This document shows, piece after piece, positions 34,053 to 43,864 of a stretch of DNA of 64,000 bases. The notes beneath the pieces were generated by a model. The model was given only the letters and a program-made list of their open reading frames with translations, did not search any database and was not told where the DNA came from. The DNA comes from Methylophilales bacterium 28-44-11. GTDB taxonomy: Bacteria > Pseudomonadota > Gammaproteobacteria > Burkholderiales > Methylophilaceae. The translations under genes were made by a program, and so were the position numbers. The DNA lies in the NCBI GenBank assembly GCA_002281475.1, contig NCGC01000003.1:1-64000 (forward strand), read 5' to 3'. Numbering within the stretch: the stretch's first letter is position 1; every line of letters starts with the position of its first letter.

Positions 34053-34733
34053 CTAATAGGTTCTGGCAACAACCCAACAACTCACCTTGTTGGCCCCAGC
34101 TTGTTTCAAGGTTTTAGCCAACTCATTCAAACTCGCTCCCGATGTCATGACATCGTCCACTATCGCCACATGTTTTCCCACAAAATAATCGTCACAACTA
34201 AATGCGCCTTTGATATTTTTAACGCGCGCTTTGAGCGGTAAGCTCGCTTGTGGTGGTGTATTTTTAATGCGATGACTATGTTTGCTTGCTACAGGCAAAT
34301 GCAATTGTTTGGCAATGCCGTTGGCTAATTCGAGCGACTGATTAAAGCCTCTTTCTTGCAAGCGCGCCGGGTGCATCGGCATGGGTACGATACAGTCAAT
34401 ATCCGTTGGTTGAAATTTTTTTAAGCTGATTTGCGCAAACATATGCCCAAGATACAATTGCTGTTGGTATTTAAACGCTTGCAATAATGCATCGATGGGA
34501 TAAGCGTATTCAAATAAAGCCTGCGTGGCATCATAAAAAGGCGGTTGACTTAAACACTGGCCACAAGTGACGTTGCTCGAGGTCAATCCACATTGCGGGC
34601 AACAAGTGTTAATTTGCCATGGAAGGTCTTGCCAACACGCTTGGCAAATACCCAATGTATTGTGCGCATTGGCCTCACAAAGCACACATTTTGCATACTG
34701 TAACTTGGACAATAAATGACCTAAATTAAACAT
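34053..34733 (-). CDS. comF: ComF family phosphoribosyltransferase-like protein
   Basis: A 226-residue protein with an N-terminal double zinc-finger (CVLC…CQAC…CPQC…CGQC) and a type I PRTase fold with the PRPP loop VAIVDDVMTSGASL near the C-terminus. ComF supports natural transformation in some bacteria and is often next to bioB in betaproteobacteria without a demonstrated link to biotin. It is divergent from bioB. Confidence 0.9.
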   Translation of the reverse strand: MFNLGHLLSKLQYAKCVLCEANAHNTLGICQACWQDLPWQINTCCPQCGLTSSNVTCGQCLSQPPFYDATQALFEYAYPIDALLQAFKYQQQLYLGHMFAQISLKKFQPTDIDCIVPMPMHPARLQERGFNQSLELANGIAKQLHLPVASKHSHRIKNTPPQASLPLKARVKNIKGAFSCDDYFVGKHVAIVDDVMTSGASLNELAKTLKQAGANKVSCWVVARTY

Positions 34734-34763
34734 ATGTTCATTAATTAATCAGTTGTTTAATGT

Positions 34764-34793
34764 TTGCTTGAACTAACCTTAACAGCATATAAT
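34764..34793 (+). promoter_or_regulatory. Sigma-70 type promoter of bioB
   Basis: TTGCTT (34764-34769) and a perfect TATAAT (34788-34793) are separated by 18 nt and lie 40 nt before the bioB ATG. No convincing BirA operator palindrome overlaps them. Confidence 0.6.
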
Positions 34794-34832
34794 TCGGCAT
34801 CTAATCAAAATAATTTAGTGTAAAGGGATGCC

Positions 34833-35879
34833 ATGCCAGACACATCATCAGCCGCGCCATCAACAGCATCATCAACTGTCATTATAAACACAGATGCACT
34901 CACGCAGGGTAAAGGTGGATGTAGCACGCAAAGTACAGAATATGCAGTAGACCGGTGGAGTGTAGATGAAATTGTGGCACTGTTTGAATTGCCATTTAGC
35001 GATTTAATCCATCGTGCGCAGACTGTGCATCGCCAACACTTTGACCCAAATGCAGTGCAAGTCAGTACCTTGCTCTCTATCAAAACAGGTGGTTGCAGCG
35101 AAGATTGTGGCTACTGTCCACAAGCGGCGCGTTATCACACCGATGTCGATAATGAGCCGCTGATGCAGTTGGATGATGTGTTAGCAGCAGCCCAAGCCGC
35201 CAAAGACAATGGCGCTAGCCGTTTTTGTATGGGTGCCGCTTGGCGTGGACCCAAACAGCGCGATTTAGAGCCCGTGTTAAAAATGATTGCAGAAGTCAAA
35301 GCCATGGGCTTAGAGACTTGCGCCACTTTGGGGATGTTGAAAGAAGGGCAAGCAGAACAACTCAAAGATGCAGGCTTGGATTATTACAACCATAACCTAG
35401 ACACTGCGCCAGAGTTTTACGGCGATGTCATTACAACGCGCACCTACCAAGACCGTTTAGAAACATTAGATCGCGTGCGTAGTGTCGACATTAACGTATG
35501 TTGCGGTGGCATTATCGGCATGGGCGAATCACGCAATCAACGGGCTGGTTTGTTGGCACAGTTAGCCAATATGGAGCGCCCACCAGAAAGCGTGCCCATT
35601 AATTTGCTTACCCAAGTTGAAGGCACGCCTTTGCACGGCACAGAAGAACTAGATCCGTTAGAATTTGTGAAAACAATTGCGGCAGCACGCATTACCATGC
35701 CACAAAGTTTTGTGCGCTTATCAGCAGGCCGTCAAAGCATGCATGAAGGCATACAAGCTTTATGTTTTATTGCAGGTGCGAATAGCATTTTCTATGGTGA
35801 AAAATTGCTGACCACAGGCAATCCGGAAGCAGAAACCGATAAGAAGTTGTTTGCCAAATTGGGCATTCATCCTATTTAA
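34833..35879 (+). CDS. bioB: Biotin synthase
   Basis: A 348-residue radical-SAM enzyme with the CxxxCxxC cluster (CSEDCGYC) near residues 88-95. Further blocks are [24 protein letters not shown] and [10 protein letters not shown] (the Arg ligand of the second cluster). It inserts sulfur into dethiobiotin. The N-terminal 25 residues are Ser/Ala/Thr-rich and longer than usual, so a later start is possible, but none has a better ribosome site. First gene of the bio cluster. Confidence 0.97.
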   Translation: MPDTSSAAPSTASSTVIINTDALTQGKGGCSTQSTEYAVDRWSVDEIVALFELPFSDLIHRAQTVHRQHFDPNAVQVSTLLSIKTGGCSEDCGYCPQAARYHTDVDNEPLMQLDDVLAAAQAAKDNGASRFCMGAAWRGPKQRDLEPVLKMIAEVKAMGLETCATLGMLKEGQAEQLKDAGLDYYNHNLDTAPEFYGDVITTRTYQDRLETLDRVRSVDINVCCGGIIGMGESRNQRAGLLAQLANMERPPESVPINLLTQVEGTPLHGTEELDPLEFVKTIAAARITMPQSFVRLSAGRQSMHEGIQALCFIAGANSIFYGEKLLTTGNPEAETDKKLFAKLGIHPI

Positions 35880-36010
35880 ATCAACATGATTTTAATCATA
35901 CTGATTTGGCTGTCGTGCGCCCACCTTGTTGCATTTCGTATGCTATCTGCGTTGCTCAATTGTGATCGCCACTCATTCACTTCATTTCTTTTTAATCGAG
36001 TTGATTCATC

Positions 36011-37177
36011 ATGTTAGCGGCGCTACAAGCAGAGCTTGATCAACGCAAATCCGATGGTTTGATGCGGCAGCGCCGATTGTTGGATTCGCCACAAGCAGAA
36101 CACATTGTCGCCAATGACCAAGCCTTTTTATCGTTTTGTAGTAACGACTACCTTGGCTTGGCCAATCACCCCACATTGATTGCCGCGATGCAAGAAGCGG
36201 CTGGTTTGTCAGGGGTGGGTAGCGGTGCTTCCAATCTCATTACTGGGCATCATCGCTATCACGACAGGTTAGAAAAACAGCTTGCTGATTTTGTCGACAT
36301 GCCCGCTGCCTTGTTGTTTTCTACGGGGTACATGGCCAATATTGGCGTGTTAGGCGCGTTGGCAGGACGTGATGATGCGATTTTTGCCGACAAGCTGAAT
36401 CATGCATGCTTGAACGATGGCGGCTATTACTCTTTGGCTGATTTCAAGCGATTTCCACATAATGATGTGCATGCGCTGGAAAGCTTATTGAGGGCAAGTA
36501 CCGCCAAACATAAGCTGATTGCTGTCGATGCCGTATTTAGTATGGACGGTGACATTGCGCCGTTAACTGAATACTTGGCCCTATGCGAACAATTTGATGC
36601 CTATTTATATGTGGATGATGCGCATGGTTTTGGTGTATTAGGTGCGCATGGGCAGGGCACGCTCAATCATTTGGGTTTAAAATCGCCTAGGCTCATCATG
36701 ATGGCAACGCTAGGGAAAGCTGCGGGTGTAGCAGGCGCCTTTGTGGCTGGGCAGCAAGTGGTGGTGGAGTATTTAATACAAAAAGCCAAAAGCTATGTGT
36801 ACTCAACACCTGCACCACCAGCACTCTCTGCCACGTTAAGCGCATCGGTGGCATTGATCGCGCAAGGCGACCATTTGCGTCGACATCTGCAAACATTGAT
36901 TGCCACCCTTAAGCATCATCTCAAGGTCACACGTTGGCAATTAATGCCTTCCATGACAGCGGTGCAACCATTATTGGTCGGCAATAATTACGAAGCGTTG
37001 GCCTTGAGTGAGTATCTGCAAACGCAAGGTATTCTAGTGCCAGCTATCCGACAGCCCACTGTGCCAGTCAACACATCGCGTTTGCGTATATCGCTATCCG
37101 CGGCGCATAGTGTGGAGGATGTGATACAGCTGGTCGATACCATTAACCAAGCTGAGCATGTGGTGTCTGCAAGATGA
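36011..37177 (+). CDS. bioF: 8-amino-7-oxononanoate synthase
   Basis: A 388-residue PLP-dependent alpha-oxoamine synthase: FCSNDYLGLANHP, GSGASNLITGHH, YLYVDDAHGFGVLG and the PLP-Lys in MATLGKAAGVAGAF. It condenses pimeloyl-ACP with alanine. It is 131 bp from bioB with no terminator seen, then close to bioH. Confidence 0.96.
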   Translation: MLAALQAELDQRKSDGLMRQRRLLDSPQAEHIVANDQAFLSFCSNDYLGLANHPTLIAAMQEAAGLSGVGSGASNLITGHHRYHDRLEKQLADFVDMPAALLFSTGYMANIGVLGALAGRDDAIFADKLNHACLNDGGYYSLADFKRFPHNDVHALESLLRASTAKHKLIAVDAVFSMDGDIAPLTEYLALCEQFDAYLYVDDAHGFGVLGAHGQGTLNHLGLKSPRLIMMATLGKAAGVAGAFVAGQQVVVEYLIQKAKSYVYSTPAPPALSATLSASVALIAQGDHLRRHLQTLIATLKHHLKVTRWQLMPSMTAVQPLLVGNNYEALALSEYLQTQGILVPAIRQPTVPVNTSRLRISLSAAHSVEDVIQLVDTINQAEHVVSAR

Positions 37178-37211
37178 GTCAATCCAATCCGTACACAATC
37201 AGAGGTATTGC

Positions 37212-37976
37212 ATGAGTTGCCATGTTGAAATCATAGGTCAAGGCCAACCCTTAGTGATGCTGCACGGTTGGGGCATGCATAGTGGCGTTTGGCAACATTT
37301 AGTCAAACGCTTGTCTAGCCAATATATGTTGTATTTGGTGGATTTGCCAGGCATGGGCAATAGCCGGCCGATCGAACCCTATCACTTGCATGCATTGGCC
37401 GATGAAGTGGCACAAGTGATTCCAGGCGTATCGGATATTTTAGGTTGGTCGCTCGGTGGTTTAGTGGCGCAACGTATTGCACTCAATCAACCTGAACGTG
37501 TGCGTCGACTGATTTTAGTGGGATCCACGCCTTGTTTTGTGTCTACGCAAGACTGGCCGCATGGCATCTCACCTGTGCATTTCCACAACTTTGCCGAAAG
37601 CGTCAACCGCGATTACAAAGCGACGATGCTTCAGTTTTTAACGTTGCAATGCATGAAAGCCAATGACGCACGCGCCACATTACGACAGTTGCGCACAAGT
37701 TTTGAGTTAAAGCCTACACCGACGCAAACTACGTTAAACCGGTCACTGGGTATTTTGTTAGATGCTGATTTACGCGAAGAAGTCACTGCATTACGCAAAC
37801 CGACTTTGCTGATTCATGGTGATCGCGATACCTTAGCGCCGGTGGCTGCAGCACATTGGATGTCACAGCACTTGCCCTTGGCGTTCTTGCGCGTCATGGC
37901 TGGAGCAGCGCATGCTCCCTTCTTATCACATTCCGACCAGTTTTTAGATACCTTGAATCAATTTTTAGAGCCATAA
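37212..37976 (+). CDS. bioH: Pimeloyl-ACP methyl ester carboxylesterase
   Basis: A 254-residue alpha/beta hydrolase: oxyanion HGWGMHSG, nucleophile Ser in GWSLGG near residue 79, Asp in HGDRDTLAP, and catalytic His in AGAAHAPF. It frees pimeloyl-ACP from its methyl ester. The start is set at the ATG at 37212, which has AGAGG at 6 nt. The frame opens 18 codons earlier inside bioF but without a site. The bioC ATG follows its stop directly. Confidence 0.95.
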   Translation: MSCHVEIIGQGQPLVMLHGWGMHSGVWQHLVKRLSSQYMLYLVDLPGMGNSRPIEPYHLHALADEVAQVIPGVSDILGWSLGGLVAQRIALNQPERVRRLILVGSTPCFVSTQDWPHGISPVHFHNFAESVNRDYKATMLQFLTLQCMKANDARATLRQLRTSFELKPTPTQTTLNRSLGILLDADLREEVTALRKPTLLIHGDRDTLAPVAAAHWMSQHLPLAFLRVMAGAAHAPFLSHSDQFLDTLNQFLEP

Positions 37977-38867
37977 ATGCAACCAGACGCTTATTGGATA
38001 GACAAGGCGCGCGTGCGTGCGTCGTTTGAGCGTGCAGCGCATACCTACGATGCGGCTGCTATCTTACAAAAAACTGTGCGTGAAGAAATGCTGAGCCGAC
38101 TGGATTTGGTCAAGATGTCACCCCAAGCCATTTTAGATGCAGGGTGTGGCACAGGGCAGGGCACATTCGCGTTGCAAAAACGTTTTAGTCATGCCCATAT
38201 GATTTCGCTCGATTTGGCCTTGGGCATGCTACAACGTACCCAAGCGCAAACGCCACCCTTGCAACGTTGGTTAGCTAAACTTACCAATAAACAAAACCTC
38301 GTGTGTGCTGATATCGAATCACTTCCATTGGCTAATGCCAGCGTGGACATGGTGTGGTCTAATTTAGCGTTGCAATGGTGTAATGAATTAGACCATGCAT
38401 TTACTGAAATTAAGCGAGTGCTCAAGCCAAACGGGCTGGTGATGTTTAGTACATTTGGACCAGATACACTTAAAGAACTGCGAATGGCGAGCGCACCCAA
38501 GGATGCTGCGCAAGACGTTACCCATATCAGTCGATTTATAGACATGCACGACATTGGCGATGCCATGACCCGTGCGGGTTTTAGTGCGCCAGTATTAGAT
38601 GTTGAATATTTCACGCTCACTTATGACGACGTAAAAAGTGTCATGCGCGATTTGAAGTCGATAGGCGCACATAATGCAACCGCTGGACGTGCGCGAGGTT
38701 TAGCGGGTAAAGGATTTTTAAAGCAAATAGAAAGCCGCTACGAACAGTTTAGGCAAGATGGAAAATTGCCCGCTACTTTTGAAGTTATTTATGGCCATGC
38801 TTGGAAACCTGAGCAGACACCTGAGTTACAAGCTGGTTATGCACCAGTACATTTTAAATCACGTTAA
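37977..38867 (+). CDS. bioC: Malonyl-ACP O-methyltransferase
   Basis: A 296-residue class I methyltransferase: FERAAHTYDAAA N-terminus typical of BioC, SAM motif ILDAGCGTGQGTFAL near residue 45, SLDLALGML, MVWSNLALQW. It primes the fatty-acid route to pimelate by methylating malonyl-ACP. It is encoded in the operon between bioH and bioD. Confidence 0.96.
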   Translation: MQPDAYWIDKARVRASFERAAHTYDAAAILQKTVREEMLSRLDLVKMSPQAILDAGCGTGQGTFALQKRFSHAHMISLDLALGMLQRTQAQTPPLQRWLAKLTNKQNLVCADIESLPLANASVDMVWSNLALQWCNELDHAFTEIKRVLKPNGLVMFSTFGPDTLKELRMASAPKDAAQDVTHISRFIDMHDIGDAMTRAGFSAPVLDVEYFTLTYDDVKSVMRDLKSIGAHNATAGRARGLAGKGFLKQIESRYEQFRQDGKLPATFEVIYGHAWKPEQTPELQAGYAPVHFKSR

Positions 38868-38876
38868 TTGAATTGC

Positions 38877-39494
38877 ATGAAACACGCTTTTTTTATTACG
38901 GGTACAGATACAGGCATCGGTAAAACCTATGTGGCGTGTCAGTTAATTCGAGAGTATGTAGCGCAAGGCTACCGTGTGGTCGGCATGAAGCCGGTGGCTG
39001 CTGGCTGTGAGTTCATTGATGGACTGTGGGTCAACGAGGATGTTGCGTTACTTACGCAAGCTAGCAATGTCAAAGCCCCGTTTCATTTGGTAAACCCTTA
39101 TTGCTTCAATGCCCCCATTGCACCGCATATCGCGGCGTCACAACAAGGGGTTGAGGTGCAGCTCGAGGTGATTCAGCGTGCCTTTATCGCGCTATCAGAA
39201 ATGGCAGATATTGTGATAGTGGAGGGTGCCGGAGGATTGTTGGTGCCACTCAATGCCCACGCAACCATCGCAGATTTGATTGCATTGCTCAATATTCCCA
39301 TTGTTTTGGTGGTCGGTATGCGGCTTGGATGCATTAATCATGCTTTACTTACTTATGCAGTGATTCAGTCGCGTCAGCTACCAATCTCGGCATGGGTAGC
39401 AAACCCTATCGATAAAACCATGCAGTGTTTTGATGAGAACCTCTTTACGCTGCAACAAAGTATGTCTCCACTCCCACAACGATTGATGGTATAA
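38877..39494 (+). CDS. bioD: Dethiobiotin synthetase
   Basis: A 205-residue P-loop ATPase: FFITGTDTGIGKTYVA (Walker A), GMKPVAAGCE, VEGAGGLLVPL. It closes the ureido ring of 7,8-diaminononanoate. The ATG at 38877 lies 9 nt after the bioC stop. A TTG at 38868 directly at the stop is less likely. No good ribosome site is visible, so coupling to bioC is probable. bioA, which makes its substrate, is not in this window. Confidence 0.94.
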   Translation: MKHAFFITGTDTGIGKTYVACQLIREYVAQGYRVVGMKPVAAGCEFIDGLWVNEDVALLTQASNVKAPFHLVNPYCFNAPIAPHIAASQQGVEVQLEVIQRAFIALSEMADIVIVEGAGGLLVPLNAHATIADLIALLNIPIVLVVGMRLGCINHALLTYAVIQSRQLPISAWVANPIDKTMQCFDENLFTLQQSMSPLPQRLMV

Positions 39495-39740
39495 GCAATT
39501 CAAAGGGTAAGCGTGACGAGTTCGCTAATGTAACCATTTACCCTATCAGGCTATTGAGCAAAGACTAGCATCTCCCTATGATTCGTTTCAGCACGGTAAG
39601 ACATCAAAACAAGCGGTAACAAAGCATTGATGTTTTAAGTACCCAAGTGGGCTATTGGGGTACATGCGAGAAGTGCCCTATACTTTGCCCAAGTTTTAAA
39701 AAGAAGTCTTTTCAATTGTTTGAATACCGGAGTACACATT

Positions 39741-40349
39741 ATGAATAAATTATTATTAGCGTTAACCTTAGCTTTCTCAGCATCAGCAGTTCAAGCTGAA
39801 GTGGTGAATCATTTATCTTTAGAAACATTTGGTGCAGTTGCATTTACTGGTGATACACATGATGTCATTACCGGTGCTTTAGGCGGTACTTTTGGCCAAC
39901 TCTCAGCTACTCAAGACACTTCGTTTAGTGTTACTTTTTTGGGTAAAGAAGCTTTAAATGTAAACTTCTACGTACAATCTGGCAGTCAAGTGGCTAACAG
40001 CTCAACCAATAATGTTGTGAATGTGGGTGATACTTTTACGTTTAATGTTGCTGCTGGCATCATTGATTTCGGTTTTGGTGGTTCAAACACTGAGACTTTT
40101 GCAAGTAATGCAGATTATAAAATAAACGAAATTGCCTATATCACTAACGATGGTTCTTACAAAGATGCTGATGGTAACCCATTTGCATTCCTAATCGGTT
40201 TCAACGATGGTGGTTCACCAGATGGCGATTATGATGACTACGTAGTTGGTGTAAGTGCTGTTCCAGTGCCAGCTGCATTGCCATTATTGGCTTCTGCATT
40301 AGGTATGTTCGGTGTTGCACGTCGTCGTAAATCACAAGTGCAAGCTTAA
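39741..40349 (+). CDS. PEP-CTERM-like secreted protein
   Basis: A 202-residue protein with a signal peptide (MNKLLLALTLAFSASAVQA), a beta-rich, Asn/Thr/Gly/Asp-rich body, and a C-terminal sorting tail: VPVPAALPLLA, a hydrophobic helix, then ARRRK. This is the PEP-CTERM (VPxPAA variant) exosortase/EpsH signal. Exosortase-processed proteins are linked to exopolysaccharide and biofilm. No exosortase gene is in the window. GGAG stands 8 nt before the ATG. A strong terminator follows, so it is monocistronic. Confidence 0.88.
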   Translation: MNKLLLALTLAFSASAVQAEVVNHLSLETFGAVAFTGDTHDVITGALGGTFGQLSATQDTSFSVTFLGKEALNVNFYVQSGSQVANSSTNNVVNVGDTFTFNVAAGIIDFGFGGSNTETFASNADYKINEIAYITNDGSYKDADGNPFAFLIGFNDGGSPDGDYDDYVVGVSAVPVPAALPLLASALGMFGVARRRKSQVQA

Positions 40350-40378
40350 TATCTTTATTTAAGATTTACGCTTCAAAT

Positions 40379-40405
40379 AAAAAACCTGCCTAGGCAGGTT
40401 TTTTT
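40379..40405 (+). terminator. Rho-independent terminator
   Basis: A perfect palindrome CCTGCCTAGGCAGG flanked by A6 upstream and T7 downstream. It can act for the PEP-CTERM gene on the plus strand and for nadD on the minus strand. Confidence 0.92.
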
Positions 40406-40442
40406 ACGTTTGAAAACTACATCGAATCAACACACAAGTATG

Positions 40443-41078
40443 TTAATAAAGCTGATGCTGCGTGAAATACGCTATCACGTTTTGTGGGGCGAGGTAGATA
40501 GGATTCTGATGTTGTTGCATCAACGTTCTAATTTGACTGGAAGAAATATCAAGGGCAGTCACTGGGAGTGAGATAATGCAGCCAAATGGTTGTAGCGTTA
40601 ATTGATTGCTGTCTTGCGTACCATGTGTTTTCATCAATGCATTCAGGGCAGGGCTAAGTGTTAACGTTGTGTCTCCACTGGGTCTTGGCACCAAGATTAG
40701 GTGACAGTATTCAAGAATCAACTCCCATGCATGCCACTGATCAAAATTGGCAAACGCATCCGACCCAATGATGACACAGAATGTGGCTTCGCTATTTTCA
40801 TCACGCAAAGACTTTAATGTGTCGATGGTATAAGAAGGACCGGTACGCGCCAACTCCCTTGTGTCTAGACTAAACAAGGGGTTGTCTTGAATCGCCAGTT
40901 GCACCATGGCTGCGCGTTGTGATGCAGATACTTGTGGTGTTGTTTTATGCGGAGGATTAGCGGATGGAATAAACTTGATCTGACTTAATCTAAGTGTTTC
41001 AGCAATTTCTTGCGCAATGCGGAGGTGCCCGTGGTGTATCGGATTAAAGGTACCTCCAAACACCCCAATCATCGTCAT
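40443..41078 (-). CDS. nadD: Nicotinate-nucleotide adenylyltransferase
   Basis: A 211-residue nucleotidyltransferase: GVFGGTFNPIHHGHLRIAQE (HxGH motif), FIPSANPPHK, and the C-terminal ISSSQIR motif. It makes deamido-NAD. It closes the leuS-lptE-holA-proA-nadD operon. rsfS and rlmH, which often follow, are absent here. Confidence 0.96.
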   Translation of the reverse strand: MTMIGVFGGTFNPIHHGHLRIAQEIAETLRLSQIKFIPSANPPHKTTPQVSASQRAAMVQLAIQDNPLFSLDTRELARTGPSYTIDTLKSLRDENSEATFCVIIGSDAFANFDQWHAWELILEYCHLILVPRPSGDTTLTLSPALNALMKTHGTQDSNQLTLQPFGCIISLPVTALDISSSQIRTLMQQHQNPIYLAPQNVIAYFTQHQLY

Positions 41079-41084
41079 GATGCG

Positions 41085-42344
41085 CTAGGCTCGCACTTCA
41101 CCATTGCCTAACACAATGTATTTCAGCGAAGTCAATCCTTCTAAACCTACAGGTCCACGCGCATGCAGTTTATCAGTAGAAATGCCAATTTCAGCGCCTA
41201 AGCCATATTCAAAACCATCGGCAAAGCGGGTTGAAGCATTCACCATCACGCTACTGGAGTCCACCTCACGTAAAAATTGGCGTGCTTTGGTATAGTTTTC
41301 GGTCACGATGGCTTCGGTATGTTGGCTAGAATGTTCATTGATATGTGCAATCGCTTCATCCACATCAGCGACCACTTTGCAGGAAATAATCGCAGCCAAA
41401 TACTCCGTATAAAAGTCTTCTTGGGTTGCTGGCTTAGCCGCTTTGACGATGGCGCAAGTTTCTTCACAACCGCGAATCTCGATGCCTTTGCTCACGAGCA
41501 TATCGGCTAACATTGGCAACGCAGTCTTTGCAACACTACGTGCGACCAATAATGACTCGGCCGTGTTGCACGTGCCCAAGCGTTGCGTTTTAGAATTTTC
41601 TAGAATACGCACCGCTTTTGCTAAGTCTGCATCGTCGTCTACATACACGTGACAATTGCCATCCAGATGTTTAATCACAGGAATGCGTGCCTCGTTAGAG
41701 ATGCGCTCAATCAGGCCTTTGCCTCCACGTGGCACAATGACATCGACGTAAGCCTTCATGGTGATAAGCTCACCCACAGCAGCACGGTCTGTCGTTTCTA
41801 CTACCAGCACCGCGTGGGTTGGCAAGCCTGCTTTTTCTAACCCCTCGTGCACCAGTTTTGCTAATGCTTGGTTGCAATGAATGGCTTCTGAACCGCCACG
41901 AAGAATACAGGCATTGCCAGATTTGATACACAGGCCAGCGGCGTCGATGGTTACATTGGGTCGGGCTTCATAGATAATGCCAATCACCCCCAACGGTACG
42001 CGCATTTTGCCAATTTGGATACCAGAGGGACGATATTTGAAATCACTCATTTCACCAATGGGGTCAGGTAAGCTAGCAATTTGCGCTAACCCTTCTGCCA
42101 TGTTCGCGATGGATTTTTCCGTAAGGGTGAGGCGATCTATCATGGCTTCGTCCATCCCACTTGCTTTAGCAGCGGCTAAGTCTTGTTGATTGGCGACCAG
42201 CAAGGCGCGCGCTTCACGTTTGATGGCTTCAGCAATGAATAGCAGTGCTTGATTTTTGGTATTGGTGTCTGCCTTGGCCATTGCGCGTGAGGCTAATCTT
42301 GCTTGTTGACCTAGACCTTGCATGTAGTGTTGTATGTTCATCAT
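41085..42344 (-). CDS. proA: Gamma-glutamyl phosphate reductase
   Basis: A 419-residue aldehyde-dehydrogenase-superfamily enzyme: [28 protein letters not shown], active Cys in [13 protein letters not shown], and [23 protein letters not shown] C-terminal block. It catalyses the second step of proline synthesis. It lies between holA (6 nt gap) and nadD. proB is not in the window. Confidence 0.97.
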   Translation of the reverse strand: MMNIQHYMQGLGQQARLASRAMAKADTNTKNQALLFIAEAIKREARALLVANQQDLAAAKASGMDEAMIDRLTLTEKSIANMAEGLAQIASLPDPIGEMSDFKYRPSGIQIGKMRVPLGVIGIIYEARPNVTIDAAGLCIKSGNACILRGGSEAIHCNQALAKLVHEGLEKAGLPTHAVLVVETTDRAAVGELITMKAYVDVIVPRGGKGLIERISNEARIPVIKHLDGNCHVYVDDDADLAKAVRILENSKTQRLGTCNTAESLLVARSVAKTALPMLADMLVSKGIEIRGCEETCAIVKAAKPATQEDFYTEYLAAIISCKVVADVDEAIAHINEHSSQHTEAIVTENYTKARQFLREVDSSSVMVNASTRFADGFEYGLGAEIGISTDKLHARGPVGLEGLTSLKYIVLGNGEVRA

Positions 42345-42350
42345 GCTATT

Positions 42351-43370
42351 TTACCTAGTTCTAGATTTAATGCGAGCAAGGCCAAAACACAGGCGCGAAA
42401 TTTCTAACCAAGCATCACCTTGCATGACGCCTTTAGCCATGCGGTCAATCTCACTCAATTTTTGTAAAGCGGCTTCTAACTGTCGAAGGCTCAAACGTTG
42501 AGCGCCTTGTTTAATGAGTGCTTGTCTGTCACCAAAGAGTCGTGCACTCGACAGCGCAGATTGTATACTCTCGCCCTGAGCTTCTGCTTGCTTGACGCGT
42601 AGCAACGGGCGTATTAACCAAATTAGAGGGTTCATCACGGCCACGGCCTGTTCGCCTTCCTCTTGTAAGCCTTGCAAAATTCTTACGGTACGTTCGCTAT
42701 CACCTTGCAGAATGGCCTCACCGAGTTGAAATGCGTCGAACCTTGCCACGTTAAACACAGAGGCTTTTATTTGCTCGGCTGATACATGACCAACAGGATA
42801 TAACAAGGCTAACTTTTGAATCTCTTGATGTGCTGCCAACATGTTGCCTTCTACTTGCTGCGCCATAAATATGAGTGATGATTCGTCTGCAGTTTGTTGC
42901 TGTAAGGCAAGGCGTTGCTGAATCCAACCTGGCAACTGCTGAACATTCATTTCTTTGAGTTCCACCACCAACGCATGTGTTAACAATGTGGCATACCATG
43001 CACTGTTTTTACTGTCGCGTTCTAAAGCGGGTAGCGTAATGATGGTCAAGGTGTCAGACACTGGCTGGGTTGCAATTTCCGCCAACATTTTCGCGCCATC
43101 CAAGCCTGGTTTTCCAGAAGGGATATGGATTTCTAAAATACGATAAGAAGAAAACAAGGATAAGTGCTGGTTAAACTGGGTCACCGATTGCCAGTTAAAT
43201 TGACGTTCGACTAACAAACTAGTGCGCTCTTCAGCGCCTAACTTGCGCCCGTATTGTCTCACACTGTCTAAACACTCTGCTTTAGCAAGCGGCTCATCTC
43301 CCACAATTACTACCACTGGCGATGGAGAGCTGCTTAAATGTTTGATTAAAGCATTAGCCGAAACTTGCAT
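42351..43370 (-). CDS. holA: DNA polymerase III subunit delta
   Basis: A 339-residue protein with a HolA N-terminus (VVIVGDEPLAKAECLDSVR). The AAA-like region matches DNA polymerase III delta and ends with the RMAKGVMQGDAWLEISRLC block. It is the clamp-loader wrench that opens the beta clamp. It follows lptE directly and precedes proA. Confidence 0.93.
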   Translation of the reverse strand: MQVSANALIKHLSSSPSPVVVIVGDEPLAKAECLDSVRQYGRKLGAEERTSLLVERQFNWQSVTQFNQHLSLFSSYRILEIHIPSGKPGLDGAKMLAEIATQPVSDTLTIITLPALERDSKNSAWYATLLTHALVVELKEMNVQQLPGWIQQRLALQQQTADESSLIFMAQQVEGNMLAAHQEIQKLALLYPVGHVSAEQIKASVFNVARFDAFQLGEAILQGDSERTVRILQGLQEEGEQAVAVMNPLIWLIRPLLRVKQAEAQGESIQSALSSARLFGDRQALIKQGAQRLSLRQLEAALQKLSEIDRMAKGVMQGDAWLEISRLCFGLARIKSRTR

Positions 43371-43380
43371 AGGATGGAAA

Positions 43381-43860
43381 TTATTGGATGGCGGACAAAC
43401 GACGCAAGATAGATTGGGTCACATCTTTTTGCATATTAAGATTGAGTTGCTTTTCTTCACTTTGCTTGGCTAACAAATTAGCATCACTGTAAGAGAAGTC
43501 TCTGCGTGCTTCCATGGTTTGTGGTTGGCTCCATAACGCGTCTTTTGCAGATTTTGTGCGATAGATGACACGGTAGTAGAGTTCAAACTCGTTTACCACA
43601 CCGCCACCGCTCAATGAAAGAATCCGTTTTTCGCTTTCCTCTTTCATCAAATCAATTTGCATTTCAGCAGCACTAGGGTCTGTGGTGACCACAACGTTAT
43701 TGGCTACCAATGCTTTGTTAAGTGCTTTGGTAATTTGCGTACTGCCATTGACGTAAATACTTTTAAACGTAAATTCATTGGCGCCGCGCAATTGAAATCC
43801 ACAGGCCACAAGGGTGGCGCAACATAGGCTTAAAGTTAGATTTCGCATCCAATGTCTCAT
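43381..43860 (-). CDS. lptE: LPS-assembly lipoprotein LptE
   Basis: A 159-residue lipoprotein: signal MRHWMRNLTLSLCCATLVAC with lipidated Cys20 followed by GFQLRG, the LptE hallmark. It plugs the LptD barrel during LPS insertion. The ATG at 43860 follows the leuS stop by 4 nt and is preferred over 43878, which lies inside leuS. lptD is also in this window, at 55-57 kb. Confidence 0.92.
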   Translation of the reverse strand: MRHWMRNLTLSLCCATLVACGFQLRGANEFTFKSIYVNGSTQITKALNKALVANNVVVTTDPSAAEMQIDLMKEESEKRILSLSGGGVVNEFELYYRVIYRTKSAKDALWSQPQTMEARRDFSYSDANLLAKQSEEKQLNLNMQKDVTQSILRRLSAIQ

Positions 43861-43864
43861 AGTG

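Noticed and set aside
34740..34832. Possible BirA operator before bioB
   Set aside because: Only loose similarity to the TTGT…ACAA palindrome could be drawn; the arms do not match well enough.
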